Source: Membranipora membranacea (taxonomy: Eukaryota; Bryozoa; Gymnolaemata; Cheilostomatida; Membraniporidae). From it: a stretch of 64,000 nt of DNA. Of this stretch, positions 12,111 through 24,800 are shown piece after piece (within the stretch, counting starts at the first letter, position 1; every line of letters begins with the position of its first letter). The notes under the pieces were generated by a model. It saw only the letters and a list, made by a program, of their open reading frames with translations, ran no database searches and was not told where the DNA came from. The DNA lies in contig OU612073.1 of the NCBI GenBank assembly GCA_914767715.1, positions 11,408,001 through 11,472,000 on the forward strand, given 5' to 3'. The position numbers were made by a program, and so were the translations under genes.

Positions 12111-12851
12111 TTTCGGAGTAATCTCCCTTGATTATTTACAGATGAGACCATACATTTGCAAAGTTTTATATAAGCCATAAAGGAAGCAGATGAGACCTTT
12201 TGCTGTAAAAACTCCTCGGTTTCTGATGACTACAATTGTTATTTTTATTCGGTAATCCAAAAATCTGACCTATATGCTGAAATAAAAAAGTATCGGAAAA
12301 TCTTGATTTTAAATACAATTAAAATTAAATAATAATACTTTAAATTATAAAAACCTGATCAATCACAATGAAATTCAGCGTCAGGAAAGAAGGTGTCATG
12401 AAATATACCGCTAAATTTGTTTTGCAAAAAACTTCCATAATATTTTGAGTTATTGTATTAAATATGGAATTGTTTTGTATTACAATAACATAAAATATAT
12501 ATATGTTGTTCTGAATTTTTTTTCCGAAATCAATATTTTCAGGTTGGATTTATATTATTTTCAAAATTCAAAGCTGGAATATTATTATTTCTCTTTATTT
12601 TAATGATATATTTATTATATTATATAATATAATGAATATCAAATTATGTTCGCAGTCAATTTTTGTCTCCTAAAGTGGGTCAGTATAATCTCCCTATGAA
12701 ATTACCCCCACTTTGTTTCAATCTTAATTTCCCTGGCTGCTAGACTAAAAAGTGTGATCTGCTCCAATGATAGCTTATATAAGAAAGTGCCAATTTATGG
12801 TCTCATCTGTTCAGCGCCCCCTATAATAAGGGACAACTCCTGACACAACCC
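12111..12851. repeat. Foldback / long-TIR element, ~740 bp
   Basis: The left terminus GGGTTGTG, the later CAGATGAGACCATA and the TTATATAAG blocks are all found inverted at the right end (12770-12851). The interior is very A+T-rich with no coding capacity. It is a non-autonomous element in the spacer downstream of MANEA. A target duplication is not clear. Confidence 0.65.
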
Positions 12852-14098
12852 CATTGTGAAAGAATTGTGCTCCTCAGGCTCTCTGTTTTTAGGCCCTTTG
12901 TTAAAGTGTCGGTCAACCTGGTAGAGTGTCAATGTAGAGTCTAACCTGTTGCTCATAAATTTTTGCCACAATTCTTATTCTCATTACAGTACAATACACC
13001 AATGCTGACAATCTTGATAAGAGAATTGATACAAATCGGGAAATAGTAATTATCAGTTCAACACAGTGAGAAGCATTAACTACCACAGAAAGCAAGAATG
13101 AGTGTAATGTTATTAAGTATTTACCTTTAGCCGATGTACTCCATTTTGAGCAGCTATGAGAGAAGTTTAAGTGTTCGAACTGTGCTGGGATTGCTTGGTA
13201 GTAGCATTTCTTTATCAACCACTTTCCGAAATGTGAGTACATGTATTGTTAATAAGGATTGAGAAATGAATTTAAGGCTTTGAGAGCAAAAGGTGACTAG
13301 TTGTAAATAACAGAGAGCAAATAAACAATGCTCATTATTATGGGGGCAAGGTTGCTTCTTATAATGAAAATATAATAGCTATAAAGCTAGAAGATTAGTG
13401 CCACCTGACACTGCACCCTCGTTTAAATACAAGTCGTTCACTATGGTTCTATGCTTCGAACGGGTGGTCCTTCCCATGTCGAATGAAGAATGCTAACAAT
13501 TTCCATGATGAAAAAACACGAAAAGAGATCTGCCACGGCGAGGCCTCCCGCATAAAATCTATTGTTCCATGTGCGCTATCAATTCATCTATGCCAACTAA
13601 TATATTAGCTGCAAATCAAACAGTTCCTACCTTCAAATAAAGAAATGAGTACAAATGCGTTCGCAAGTTATAGATTAGGTCTCAAACTGTCGTCACATCG
13701 ACATTTGGAAACATAGTGGATGTAACTCCTTTTACATAACCAGATTCAATTAAAAGTTGAACATGAGATACGCAGAGTGCAAAGAAACAGTAAGACCCAC
13801 AGATAGTTGGCGTTGTAGAATTGTATATTCAAGACATATGAATGATACCATAAATATATGATTCAATCTGGAATGCATGAAATTTTCAACAGCATATGTG
13901 ATCATCTAATCGCTAAGAAAAAAAATAGCATAAATGTGAAATGAAGATAATTTTGAGTGAAAATAGAAGAAAGCCAATTTTCAATTGGTGTAGCCACTCA
14001 AAAAGACTTATACATGTGACTGGTATAGTAACCTCTTTTGGCCTCAGATCTTGGCATGATTAGCAGCCCTATAACATGGGCCATGAGATATCTAGGAT

Positions 14099-14258
14099 TG
14101 GTATGTTTAAACAGAAAAAATATAGGCTCAGATAGTTCGGCGATTGCTTCAAACCTACTAATTACATAGGCGATTTACTATCTTGGAATGATATGTTTAA
14201 ACAGAAAAAAATACAGACTCAGAGATATTAATTGTTTTGCGATTCCTTCAAACCTACT
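14099..14258. repeat. Direct duplication next to the MANEA stop codon
   Basis: Two direct copies share ATGTTTAAACAGAAAAAA, then A(C/G)ACTCAG/GGCTCAG, then GCGATT(C/G)CTTCAAACCTACT. Copy one is about 14099-14160 and copy two about 14190-14257. The second copy runs up to the MANEA stop, so the start of the 3' UTR appears tandemly duplicated with a period of ~90 bases. Confidence 0.6.
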
Positions 14259-17200
14259 CAGACTCTTTTAGTACTAGGCATAGCTTCAATAAGCGTCCTT
14301 GTCAGATCCATATACATATTAGCAGCGTTTTTACCTCCGTAGTCTAGGTATATTTTACCATAGCCTCTTTCATGAGGCACGGCAGCCTCGATTTGAGTTC
14401 CTTCGTGCCATTCATTGAATGATGTAATAGAAACTATGTCAGGCAAAGCTGTCAGAGCCATTTTGAAATTTTTTCTATAGTATGCACCGTTGTTTCTGTT
14501 TTTGGTATTGATAGCGTTCCATGGCCGCACCTGTAAGTAAACACAAAACAATGTTGAAAAACCAAACTAGGCTGTCAATGAACAGTGCAGCATGAAGTAA
14601 GAGTTAAAGGCCAAGCCCAATGAAGTTCTAAGTGTTGTCATGTTTTACTTTAGGTGATGAGCCTTTCAGATGAGCCATTGGACAAAATTCTACACCTACC
14701 ACAACCAGATCTGCTGATGCTCAAAGATGACATCTCCATCAAACAGTCAATAAATTCAGTCACATTGAGAAACCATTTAAATGTCCTTGACCTTCTGACG
14801 TCATAGACAGAGTTTAACATTTGCCACTAATGGTTTTTACTGTTTGTGTTATCCGTTGTTATTTGATTGGTCCTAGCAAAAATATCCAATAAAAATTAAG
14901 GTGATTGTAGCCTGATATCTTATTCACTCATTCCAAATATTTTTGAGGGGATCTGTACCATCACTCCCCTAATATTTGGTATCATATATCATATATCCGA
15001 TATCACAGTAATTTAAGAAAACACTGCTTGTGACGTCATGAGCTGGGACCATGACTGTTTTCATGAAGCATCAGCTTTGAGCATCAACAGATCTGCCTGT
15101 GGTAGGTGTAGAGTTTTGTCCAATGGCTCAAATGAGAGCTTAGAACCTCATGAAAAACATGCAGTAAGTTAGAACTTGGGCTTGGCCTTTAAGGGACAGA
15201 TACTGACCATTATGATAATTTATTGATATAATAGAAATGAGGCTATTGTTATTCCGAGAAGCAGAGCCTGATATTTGAATTGAAATATTTAATGTCAAAA
15301 CCATTCTCTGCTTTAAGGATTCTTCGGGAACGTGTCAGGGACACTGAGCACCTGACCAAGCCTTGTCACTAAGACTTAGCGGTTATACGATTGAGCACCT
15401 GAGTATATTCTCAAGGTTAGACGTTGGCACAATGTGTGCAAAAAGAACAAACTATCATGAAACAAGCCTGTCAGGCAGGTATGATACTCTGGAGGATGTG
15501 GACCTTGAGATGGGCTTGACATGTGGATTTATTTTGTGGAACACGGGTACATTTATGGACCAAGGACACAATATTCTAACAATCAGATGGCAAATGCCAA
15601 CATGACGCGTATTGATATGGCGGAAGGTGACTCATACGCATGATCTGTCAGTATATTGACCAACTGTCACATATTGATAAGATTGCAAAGATTCTTTCAT
15701 CTAGGAATACCATAAACATGTAATTCAGTGTAGTAGGGTATTTATAAATAAAACTGACCTCAGTGTCTATGTAACCAGGTCCTACGCTGGGTATGAACAT
15801 CATTTCTCTCTGTTTACAGTAGCTCGATATATGGTTCCAGTTCATAGGCTTAGATCCATACACAAATGTGTCTGAGGCAAAGTATGTATACATGCCATCA
15901 AATCCCGAGTTGTATATTTGCTCCAAGTGTCCAGCTTCAACAGCAAGCCCTGCAAAGGGTATGAACATAATCTCTAACATTTCATATAGGGGAACTCGGA
16001 AATTCATAGTTGTGAGCACACATCGACATCAAAATTACTTTATAATATGTGTATCTCTAATCGTAAAATCCAATCTAGCCTAAATAGCTGATGTTTGCCC
16101 ACCCTTAATTATAGAACTTAATATAGCTCTGATAAGGAGAACTCGGGAAATTCCTAGTTAAGGTGCTTTAGCTATATGAGCGTTATAAGTTTGCCGCAAA
16201 AACAAACAACGAAAATAAATAAATTCACAATCAATTCTCACGAAAGCATACATACCTATGAAAAGGGCGTCGTATGCGGTTTCACGGACAGTTTCCGATT
16301 CAAGACGACTGAAAAGTTTTTTCCACTCTTTTTCCTTGATCTGATAAGAGTCGTACATATAGAACAGTGGAAGGTGTCTACCTCTGCTTTTTTTCCTATA
16401 GAATGCGTTGTGTTTACCGTATGTGTCTACGATATACTTGATTGCTGCTTTGATAGTTTCTGCTCGACGATTTTCAAATGGCTCTATGTGAAACGCAACC
16501 TGCATAAAGAAATCGGAATTTTATATTGTTGACAACATTATATCATGGAGGCAAATCTTTTATATTGATCAAGTTGCCAAATTGAGAAAAAAGCAAATTG
16601 CACATCATACACATATATCGCCAAGAATTTCCAAACATTTCTCAAGTATGTAGTTAAAAGATTGTTCACAGAAATTACTCAGAGTCATACTAGCAGTATT
16701 GGGAATTTCAACTAGCAAATTGGAAGACCTCAGCAATATAGCATTACGTAGCAAAACTCTACTTGGATATTACAGATAAACAGTTTAGGTAACACATTGA
16801 TATATTTGCCTAGATTAAAACCTACGGCAGTGCACATCCCGTCGCACTCAAAACATATGAATATTTCTTTATTTATGCTCACACAACACACAAGTCTTCA
16901 GTTAGAAGCCAGAAGTGAAGCGCTGCTTAGAGCCTTCCTCTAGTTCAACCTCTTCATGGTCGGCCTAAGCAGAGATTGTTGGTTCAGAATGTCACTATTG
17001 CATTGAATGGCTACCTTGAGATCATATTTATCAGCAGCGTCTAGTATGGCAGGCATTAGCCGATCAGGAGGAAGTCCCTCATCATCATTCTGACCTGATG
17101 GATACCATGATACAGCGACAACGCCTACATAAAATATATCCATCATAGTATATGGAAATCTCTATCAAATGCACTTCATCCTATCTGTTGTAAATCAGTT

Positions 17201-19623
17201 TTAAATCTGCTTTGGAACTGTTTTAAATCTGTCTCAAATCTTTCTTCCAGCTGTCTTAAATATATCCTTAATTTGATATCTGACTTATCATGGGTATCTA
17301 TAAAAAGGAGAAGGTCAGCAACTGCCAGTGTTGGGTAATTTAAATCTTAGAACAATCTTGATCCTCTGTACATGCATTTGAGTTAATCTCTAACTACTGG
17401 TAAAAAAAGTGAGGATTTATTCAAATGCTGGCAAAGTGGATCAGAATGTATCGTTGCTGCGATATCTGGTATTTGGGAAATCCATAATTTCATGAACGAA
17501 AAATAGAAGATCTTCAAGCTTTCAAACTCAATAGATAGTAACAGCCGAATCTCACATGTTGTAGATTCATGGAATTGTATCATATAAATATCATTCTTAC
17601 CTATGCGAGCCTTTCTTATCTCGTACATGTGCGCGTCTATGACCTCTCGATCTGCCGAACTGTACGCACCTAGTTTGGGGTAAAAATTGGCTCCGATATC
17701 ATCAGGAGGGTCGTGTCTACCCTTTGGATGCCTCATATTTATCTGCTCGTCCCAGTGCGGTAAATATCTAGAGTATGAAGATAGAAACCACTTCAGGATA
17801 CAGGTAAACTGATACAAACGAAGGTTATCAATGTCGCAAAAATTTTATACTAAATAAGACCCAAACTTGCAGTGCGATGTATCGCCAAGGAAATTTCTGA
17901 AACTATCAAAACTTAGTATAATCAGACACCAGAAATATATCTGACATAAACATATACAAACTAATTATATGTTCATGCATTAGATAACCAGAGAGCCTGA
18001 AAAATACATTGGACCATACCAAACGATTTCATCATAGTTCTGATTCCGTACAGGTTGAGGGGGCAACTCCTTATCATAATATACAGATTTGCAAAACAGA
18101 ACTTTATAGAAAAGAATCTTAACTTTTCATCTTATTGAATAATAATGAATGATCCCAACCCACCTGTGATTCCAATGATGCCATTTTTGGTCATGTATTT
18201 TGTTACCATACCATGAGTAGTAGAACACATGCACATCATAGTTAGGTGGCGACCAGTTATTGCGATTATACACCTCCTTTACTGCCTGTAAAAACAGTAA
18301 TGTAAAATAGTATATATGATGAAGATACCTAAGTGGAGTACAGTATTTGCTGGATGGTAATGTAATAATTTTTGCACATGCTTGAAATAGTTTAATTTAT
18401 GACTGGCTAACATTGACTCACATTCTTCATTTTAAATGAGCACCTAGCACATGGCTAAACTAGGTGCTGGCTAACCTCAAACTGGCTGAACTACACCCTT
18501 GCTATTTATCACTCCTCTAGGGTATTGTATAATGTAAAAGCTGTCAGATTTTCAATTGATGATGGAACCATGTGATATACAAATAGTTTAAATTGAGTAC
18601 ACATTTCTCCAATGTTCGTGATTATCAACTCATTGTACATTATTATGTGACTTGTGATTTTTACGTCAAATTTCAGCAGTTTCAGTTAGCACACAATCTG
18701 TGTGGTTATGAGCAATTTCACCATAACAATAAATACCACAAATTATTATAAACAATTCAAAATCTTAATACCAGCCAGCTAACTTACCGAATCTGTCTCA
18801 TCTTGCGAGCCATTTTGAGTTTCCTCTTTCACATCCACATGAGTTTGAGGTGCAGCTTCATCTGGTGCCACAGGATGCTTAAGATTGTGTGGTTGATGTG
18901 GCTCTACATTGAGATCAAAAGATTAATAAGTGTTTATAGTGTGATTGATTGATCGGTTTAGTCTGCATTTACACATGTTTCCAGCATAGGCCTATATATT
19001 CTAGAATCTTTTCAGCCTGAAATAATGTTTGTGCAGTGATACAAAATATTGACCAGATGGAGTCAGACGTGGGAGTTAGAATTTGATTTGAATTTTTTAA
19101 GCGAACAAGCAACATGATTTCTTCCGACTCCAATTTTATGTGCCCATTGATAATATCACAAAATTCAAAACTCTGAAATATAAATACCAAAGTGTCCTAC
19201 TATCTGCCTGCCCCTTGCAAGCTTTGTTGGGGGGGGGGGGGGGGGGGGATGTCGCTCCAATAAAGTTTGACAAAACAGGCAACCTACTAGTTAACTTACC
19301 ATCATAATCTTTCCATTTCCATGAGTTATGTGAATAAAGCAGTAATACAAAGGCTACAATAAATACCGCTCCGATAAAAGTTACCTTAGAAAACCGCCTA
19401 GGGATACAAGCCTGTAAAATTAAAGTAAAGTGGATGAGGAATCACAAAAACAGATTAGTTGCTCTGTATCAAATTTAAATATCAGTTTTTTTTACAAAGA
19501 GGTTCGAGCTGGAGGTACAAAAAATGTGGTTAAAGCCATGATGGCGTTTACCAAAAAGTTCAGGAAGTTCATTACGGGCTCTATGATTACACATTATGGC
19601 TATATAAGCATGGTACTTACCAT
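14258..19623 (-). CDS. MANEA: Glycoprotein endo-alpha-1,2-mannosidase (GH99)
   Basis: Nine exons on the minus strand: 19623-19621 (ATG only), 19411-19300, 18903-18788, 18285-18164, 17767-17601, 17124-17015, 16499-16256, 15949-15759, 14530-14258. All phases join to 445 residues, close to the human length of 462. Residues 1-10 are a short basic cytosolic tail (MACIPRRFSK). Residues 11-27 form one membrane span, then a Gln/Glu-rich stem and the GH99 domain from about residue 92 (VHVFYYSWYGN). Conserved stretches include HPKGRHDPPDDIG, VAFHIEPF (211-218), YMYDSY, GFDGMYTYFAS, FIPSVGPGYIDT and SITSFNEWHEGTQIE. The two glutamates of NEWHE (395, 398) match the active-site pair of the family. The enzyme clips glucosylated mannose from N-glycans in the Golgi as a type II membrane protein. 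The 5' UTR continues upstream of 19623. It is head to head with SCAF, with 1.7 kb between the start codons. Confidence 0.95.
14608..15188. mobile_element. TTAA-flanked MITE (piggyBac-like), 581 bp
   Basis: It is flanked by TTAA at 14604-14607 and 15189-15192. The ends are perfect inverted AGGCCAAGCCC, followed by long subterminal inverted similarity, for example GAGCCATTGGACAAAA and CTACACCTACCACA with AGATCTG.TGATGCTC. TTAA target duplication is the hallmark of piggyBac-type transposition. No transposase is present, so it is non-autonomous. It lies in the last intron of MANEA. Confidence 0.85.
19229..19248 (+). repeat. Homopolymer of 20 G
   Basis: Twenty consecutive G on the plus strand (C in the MANEA transcript), within the intron between 18903 and 19300. 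Such runs are length-unstable and error-prone in sequencing, so the exact count is doubtful. Shorter G or C runs occur at 1174-1184 and 49681-49692. Confidence 0.9.
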
Positions 19624-21327
19624 TCTCCTATTTCATGGTTTCAACTTGGGTTCAGTCAAAGATTTAGATCACTGGTCCTCGATGCGGTGATAGCTGCAAA
19701 TATAAGCAGATGGCTGACATATGATTCATGTATTGTGGAGCTAAGTTAGAAATGTGACATACCTCCACACATTTGATTTCAACGTACATAATGGACCAAA
19801 AGACCTGAGTAGTCAGTGCATTGCAGTTGGGTTTAACCCAAGGACCTTCAACAGTTGTGTTCTCAGAAGGTACATTGCTTGAACAGCTTAGCCATCGCGT
19901 AAGCTACTGCTTATTGAGTTACAATGTTTACTAATAAGACTACTTAGATATGCAAGCAGCAACGTTAGTATTATTGTAGGAACAACATAGTCTATACTTA
20001 ACTAGTACAGGTTAAATTGATATGTTGTTTGGAACAGCACACACAAGAATGAGGAAATACAATAGGCCTACTCACATTTTACCAAGAAAGAAAATGATAA
20101 TTTCTTGAGAATAAAAACACTTTGAATGATATTTAGAGTCAGATCATTCAAAGTGTCTCATATTCCTAGAATCAGCCATGTATCAACCACCAAACTCCTG
20201 CAGAAGCTCAACTGGGAGTCCCTAGCAGACCAAAGACTCAATTCAATTTTCCGTGCAATGCACTTTGACGAACTCAATGTCAATCTAGAGGAGTATGTCA
20301 AGCCACAAACTGCCACAGAACCAAAGCTCACTTGAGCCTTTCTTCGTGGACATGAGTAAGAGGTGGAATCAACTAGTTTGTGATAGCAGGCCCGAAGGGC
20401 TATATTGGTTGGCAGCCGCCTATCAATATAGAGGGAGCCCAGGTTGAGTTGGTGCTGGTGGTCATCTTAGTCTTCAGAAGTGAACCTACTATTGACGCGG
20501 CAAGGTACAAGGAAAGTAGGTACACAGACCTTCCCTCACCCACAGGTGTTCTGTAATTGGTGGTCCAGTCAGGGTGGTTGAGTGCCCTAGAGGTCGAGGG
20601 GCACTCTACCACTGGACTTGCACCAACTACAGAAGCCTGTGCAGACTTTTGTTGGTGACTCTACAGACTACTTCTTCATAAAAACATAGTATAGTACTAA
20701 CTATTAAAGTACTAAAGTATGCTATCCTAACACATAGCAGTGACAGCTGACTGAGCTGTGAGTGAGTAGTAGTTACTTAGTAGTAGTACTTAAATTTCAT
20801 AATCATATGCTAGTATAGCTCTTAAACCATATAAATTTTCATTTACACAGTTTGAAATTCAACACCACTATGAAAATTTGTTGATATGGGACAGCAAGGG
20901 ACAGAGAGATAGTATTAACCTCAATCCATCTTCACTCACCAATCAAAATCTGGATTTGTGCAAGAAACTCAGTCTGATATATGATTCAGATTTTGTGTGC
21001 AAACAATGATATCATTTACTTAAAGCATTTTAGTGTCGGTTTTGGACTATATTCATCCAAGGAGGCTGCCATACTTGTATATTAGAATTTTCTTAAATTG
21101 CTTTTGACTGGATAGTCTGAGTAAAATCATCCAATCAGCAGCTTCCTAAGTAATTTTGGCGAGGAAACGCCATGTTGATCTGAGAGTAAGACAAAATTTC
21201 CCAATTTCAAAAAATGAAATTATTTATAAATTCTGCATATTAAGCTGAAAATTGACTCTAAGGTTGTTAAGTATACACAATTTGTCCATATCTGTTTAAC
21301 CTCACTTGAATTTCTAGCAAAGCAATC
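19624..21327. other. Divergent spacer between MANEA and SCAF
   Basis: Both genes are transcribed outward from this 1.7-kb stretch, so it should hold both promoters and the 5' UTRs. No clear TATA box or CpG-rich island stands out. It contains a LINE remnant at about 20120-20385. The remainder shows no coding potential. Confidence 0.6.
20120..20385 (+). mobile_element. LINE reverse-transcriptase C-terminal remnant
   Basis: The plus-strand frame reads SHVSTTKLLQKLNWESLADQ, then RLNSIFRAMHFDELNVNL, and after a break FVDMSKRWNQL. This matches the usual tail of LINE-encoded reverse transcriptases: a conserved LGWxSLxxRR-like segment followed by an F.R....WN.L segment near the stop. It is short, lacks the catalytic domain and has a stop after TEPKLT, so it is a dead 5'-truncated copy. 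Confidence 0.6.
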
Positions 21328-21776
21328 ATGGAGCATGTAAAGGTCTTCCAAAATGAGGTGAGTGATTTCTTCTTCAGCATATATATATATATATTCTATC
21401 TATCTATCTCTAATAAATCTCTTCTTCTGATTATATTCTTCTTAAATTTCTACTCTCCATGTATTGTTAGATATTTGGCTTGCTTTGTATTAGTTAGGCC
21501 GCACCTTTTTTTTCTAAGCCTAAGCATGTTTTTGGAAGGAAACCTAGTCAGGGCTCAGGCAATGTCAAAAATTCACTGACTAAGACTAATATAATCCCTC
21601 TTCCTCTTTGTTCTGTTGTCTAACTCAATCAATATCATCATGGTCCAACCAATGTTGTTCAATAAATGAAATGTAATATATATATATATATATATATCTC
21701 TAGTCTAAGCCAGTGAACTAGTGTAAGCCAGTGAACCTTCTCTCACATGTGACATATATATATATATATATATATA

Positions 21777-21820
<44 letters not shown>

Positions 21821-24800
21821 AGAGAAGGTTAAGGCCTACTGGCTTTGACCAATGAACTCCCTCTTCAGTTCATTGCTTTGACTGACTTTGACTGATTAGA
21901 AAAAGCCAAATGTGAGAGTGAAAATTTTGCTCAAACCTCACATGGATAGTAATAGGCCAAGAAATTGATTTATTATGAAAATGTTCATGCCTACTCGTAC
22001 ATCTTCTAATGGCAGAAACTCAAGAGTGTGTCATTTTGCCTTGGTTTTTGTCTAGTCTTGGTTGAAAAGCTTCAATCGGCGACGCTTTAACAAACCATAA
22101 TTTTTGAACAGTTAATCTCCAAACTTTGATGTTAAGGCGATCTTGTAGTGGAGTATAACAACTGTAGGCTAGGATATTTAGGTAATAATTGTGACTTAAT
22201 TATAAAGCCCAATTGAGGTACCACTGTCATCCAAAATATGCGACTTCATACATAACAAACCATTCTATGATCATGTTTTGTAGATGGATGCACTGTTCAA
22301 GGCGAAGCCGCCGATATCAAAGGCTAAAATGTCATCCATCACAAAAGCTGCTATGAAGACCATCAAAATGTACAAGCATGTTGTACAAACTGTTGAAAAG
22401 TTCATCACTAAGGTAAGACACTTGACATATCTCAATAAGGTGAGAGCTTGTTGTGATGATAGCATTAGGTATGCCTTTGTGCGTGAAGTCTCAATGTCAC
22501 ATTATAGAATTGACTGCGTGATATTTCTAAAAATCAAAATGTCCGGCGATTTTGCGCAGAAGTGTTCAGAAAGAGTGATCTGTATGGAAGTATTCTCACC
22601 GTCTGAATACTATAACTGAATTATCACAACTACATCTGCACAAATTAGTAATCGCAAGCTTGATGTACATTGAGACCATGATATTATATCAGATTATTCT
22701 CTCACTTCTCAAGTAGCTGAGATGAGGCTTATGTTCTTACAATGGAAATTTAGTGTAAATAGTAACTTTTTTTTAATATTTTGCAGTGTAAGCCAGAATA
22801 CAAAGTGCCTGGATTATACATCATAGACTCGATTATCCGTCAGTCGAGACATCAGTATGGAGGAGATAAGGATGTGTTTGCTGCAAGGTTCTGTAAAAAT
22901 ATCTGCACGACATTCCAGAGTTTGTACAAATGTCCTGAGAGTGACAGGGTATGTATGGTAGAAGTTGGCTTAGCCTTTCTAATAGGCACCAATTAACTTT
23001 GTGGTAGCCTCCCACTTAGCCACCTAACCCACCAATGAAGCTTATCAAGGTAAGGCCTTGGCGGGCTCCAAAGAAAACTGGTCTGACCTTAAAAATGATT
23101 GGGAGACTCATGCATCATAACTGCTTTTTTTACCCAATACTATGAAACCTACAAAAGCTTGAGTATTTATATGAGAACTATGGCGCCTGGCATTGATTTG
23201 GTTTAGGCTTGTGATTGCAAATGGCATCAATTGTTCTTGTGATTGTGATGACAAGTATTTATTGCTATTTTACAGAGCAAAATTGTAAGAGTATTGAACC
23301 TGTGGCAGAAGAATGGAGTTTTACCGACAGAAGTCATACAACCTCTGATGGACTTAGCCAAGGACCCACAGGACCCACTAATATTTCAAAGTGGTAAGAG
23401 AACACTGCATATTTGTAGCTATAACACAGTGGGAAGCTCCATAATGTGCACAAATGTTGACCACATTGAGATAATAAACTGTGGTTATTGACTAATGTTT
23501 TCTATTGACCTTCCAGTCATCTCAACTCAATGACACCTGAACATCCCATGCCTTTTACTGTATCTGACCTTGAAAGTTGGTCAGAAATTTAGTTTGTTTT
23601 GTACTCACAGTTAAAAGCTGTCAAATATGCTATGAGTGACTATTGAGATTAAGAGTTGTGCACACATCTTGGAGATGACAAGTGGACAATGATCATGGTT
23701 TTGAATTTATTTGCACTTGATTAACACTGATACAATGGAAGATCATAGTAGATTTTTGACGAGGCAAATAAGCTGATAATTTGCTGGTAACACATTCATG
23801 TGAGTCCCTCTTTTCTTGCTTTATTGAGGAGACATAGTACTCAACTGTAAAAAATGTAGTTGGTTGACCCGAGGCAATGTGACTGGCACCACAGACCTTT
23901 TTACAAAGTATTTATTTGTATCACATTTCTAAAGAAATTGAAAATTTTGTGTGTTATACTTGTAAATGATGAAGATTGTCTTTTTTGTCTTGTAGTTCAT
24001 AAGAAGGTGGAGGCAGCTAGCATTGATGTGACTAAAAAAGGAGCCGATACTTCACTAAACACCAGCAGCACAGCTGATAACGACTCCACACCATTCAAAG
24101 CTAAGCGGAAATCTACAGATAACTCATCCAAGGAACTCGATGCTGTAAGTATTATAAAAACGCACACATATTATGATATATTTTGTATATATTCACATAT
24201 GCATTATGTTTATATATTATAATATATGATATATATGTTCACTGTGCGTGCTATTATTATGATTTGGATATTCTCTTGGGTAGGAATCAGAATCTAAAAA
24301 ATTGTTTTAAATAACAAACTCAGTTTGCACTCAATCTTCTTCCTGTGGTCCTTCTATCACATAACTCCGCAATAAACATGGCATATGAATGTCTCACTCA
24401 GAATGGGAAGGTAAATGGACTATATGCCCAGTCCAATCAGTTAGGACCATGAGCAGATGTTTTCAGGTGTATGCATAAACATAAAAATACTTTTATCGTA
24501 TTCATATACTGTTTAAATTTTTAATGGTCATAGGTTTTATTAATGCGCACATAACTATGATATCTGCAGGCCACTGGAGGAGACAATTCTCAGTCACTAC
24601 AGCAGATGCAGCTTCAGCAGTTACAGACCCTACAGCAGCAGTTACTACAGCAGACGGCTATGTTATCTAAAGTACAGGGCGGTGACAGTAAGACAGGAGT
24701 GGATACACAGCTTCTATCTAGTCTGGAGCAGCTCACAAAACAACTTCTAGTCAATAAGGTAGTCACAAGATTATTTATATTTTCAGCAGTTTCCCCACAT

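Larger units (their letters stand above)
10786..14257. other. Spacer between the lectin/WSC gene and MANEA
   Basis: This stretch must contain the missing 5' exons of the lectin/WSC gene or end before them. I could not find an exon that joins 10785 in phase. It holds the interspersed repeat at 11360-11470, the foldback at 12111-12851, A+T-rich filler, and the 3' end of MANEA with a duplicated segment next to its stop. No convincing gene is seen. Confidence 0.5.

Noticed and set aside
13128-13242. Possible upstream exon of the lectin/WSC gene (KCYYQAIPAQFEHL...)
   Set aside because: It has a fair donor, but its phase does not match the exon starting at 10785, and the compatible frame contains a stop.
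20390-20640. Possible additional gene on the minus strand (TTNYRTPVGEGRSVY...)
   Set aside because: Short, no splice support, next to the LINE remnant; more likely repeat-derived sequence.
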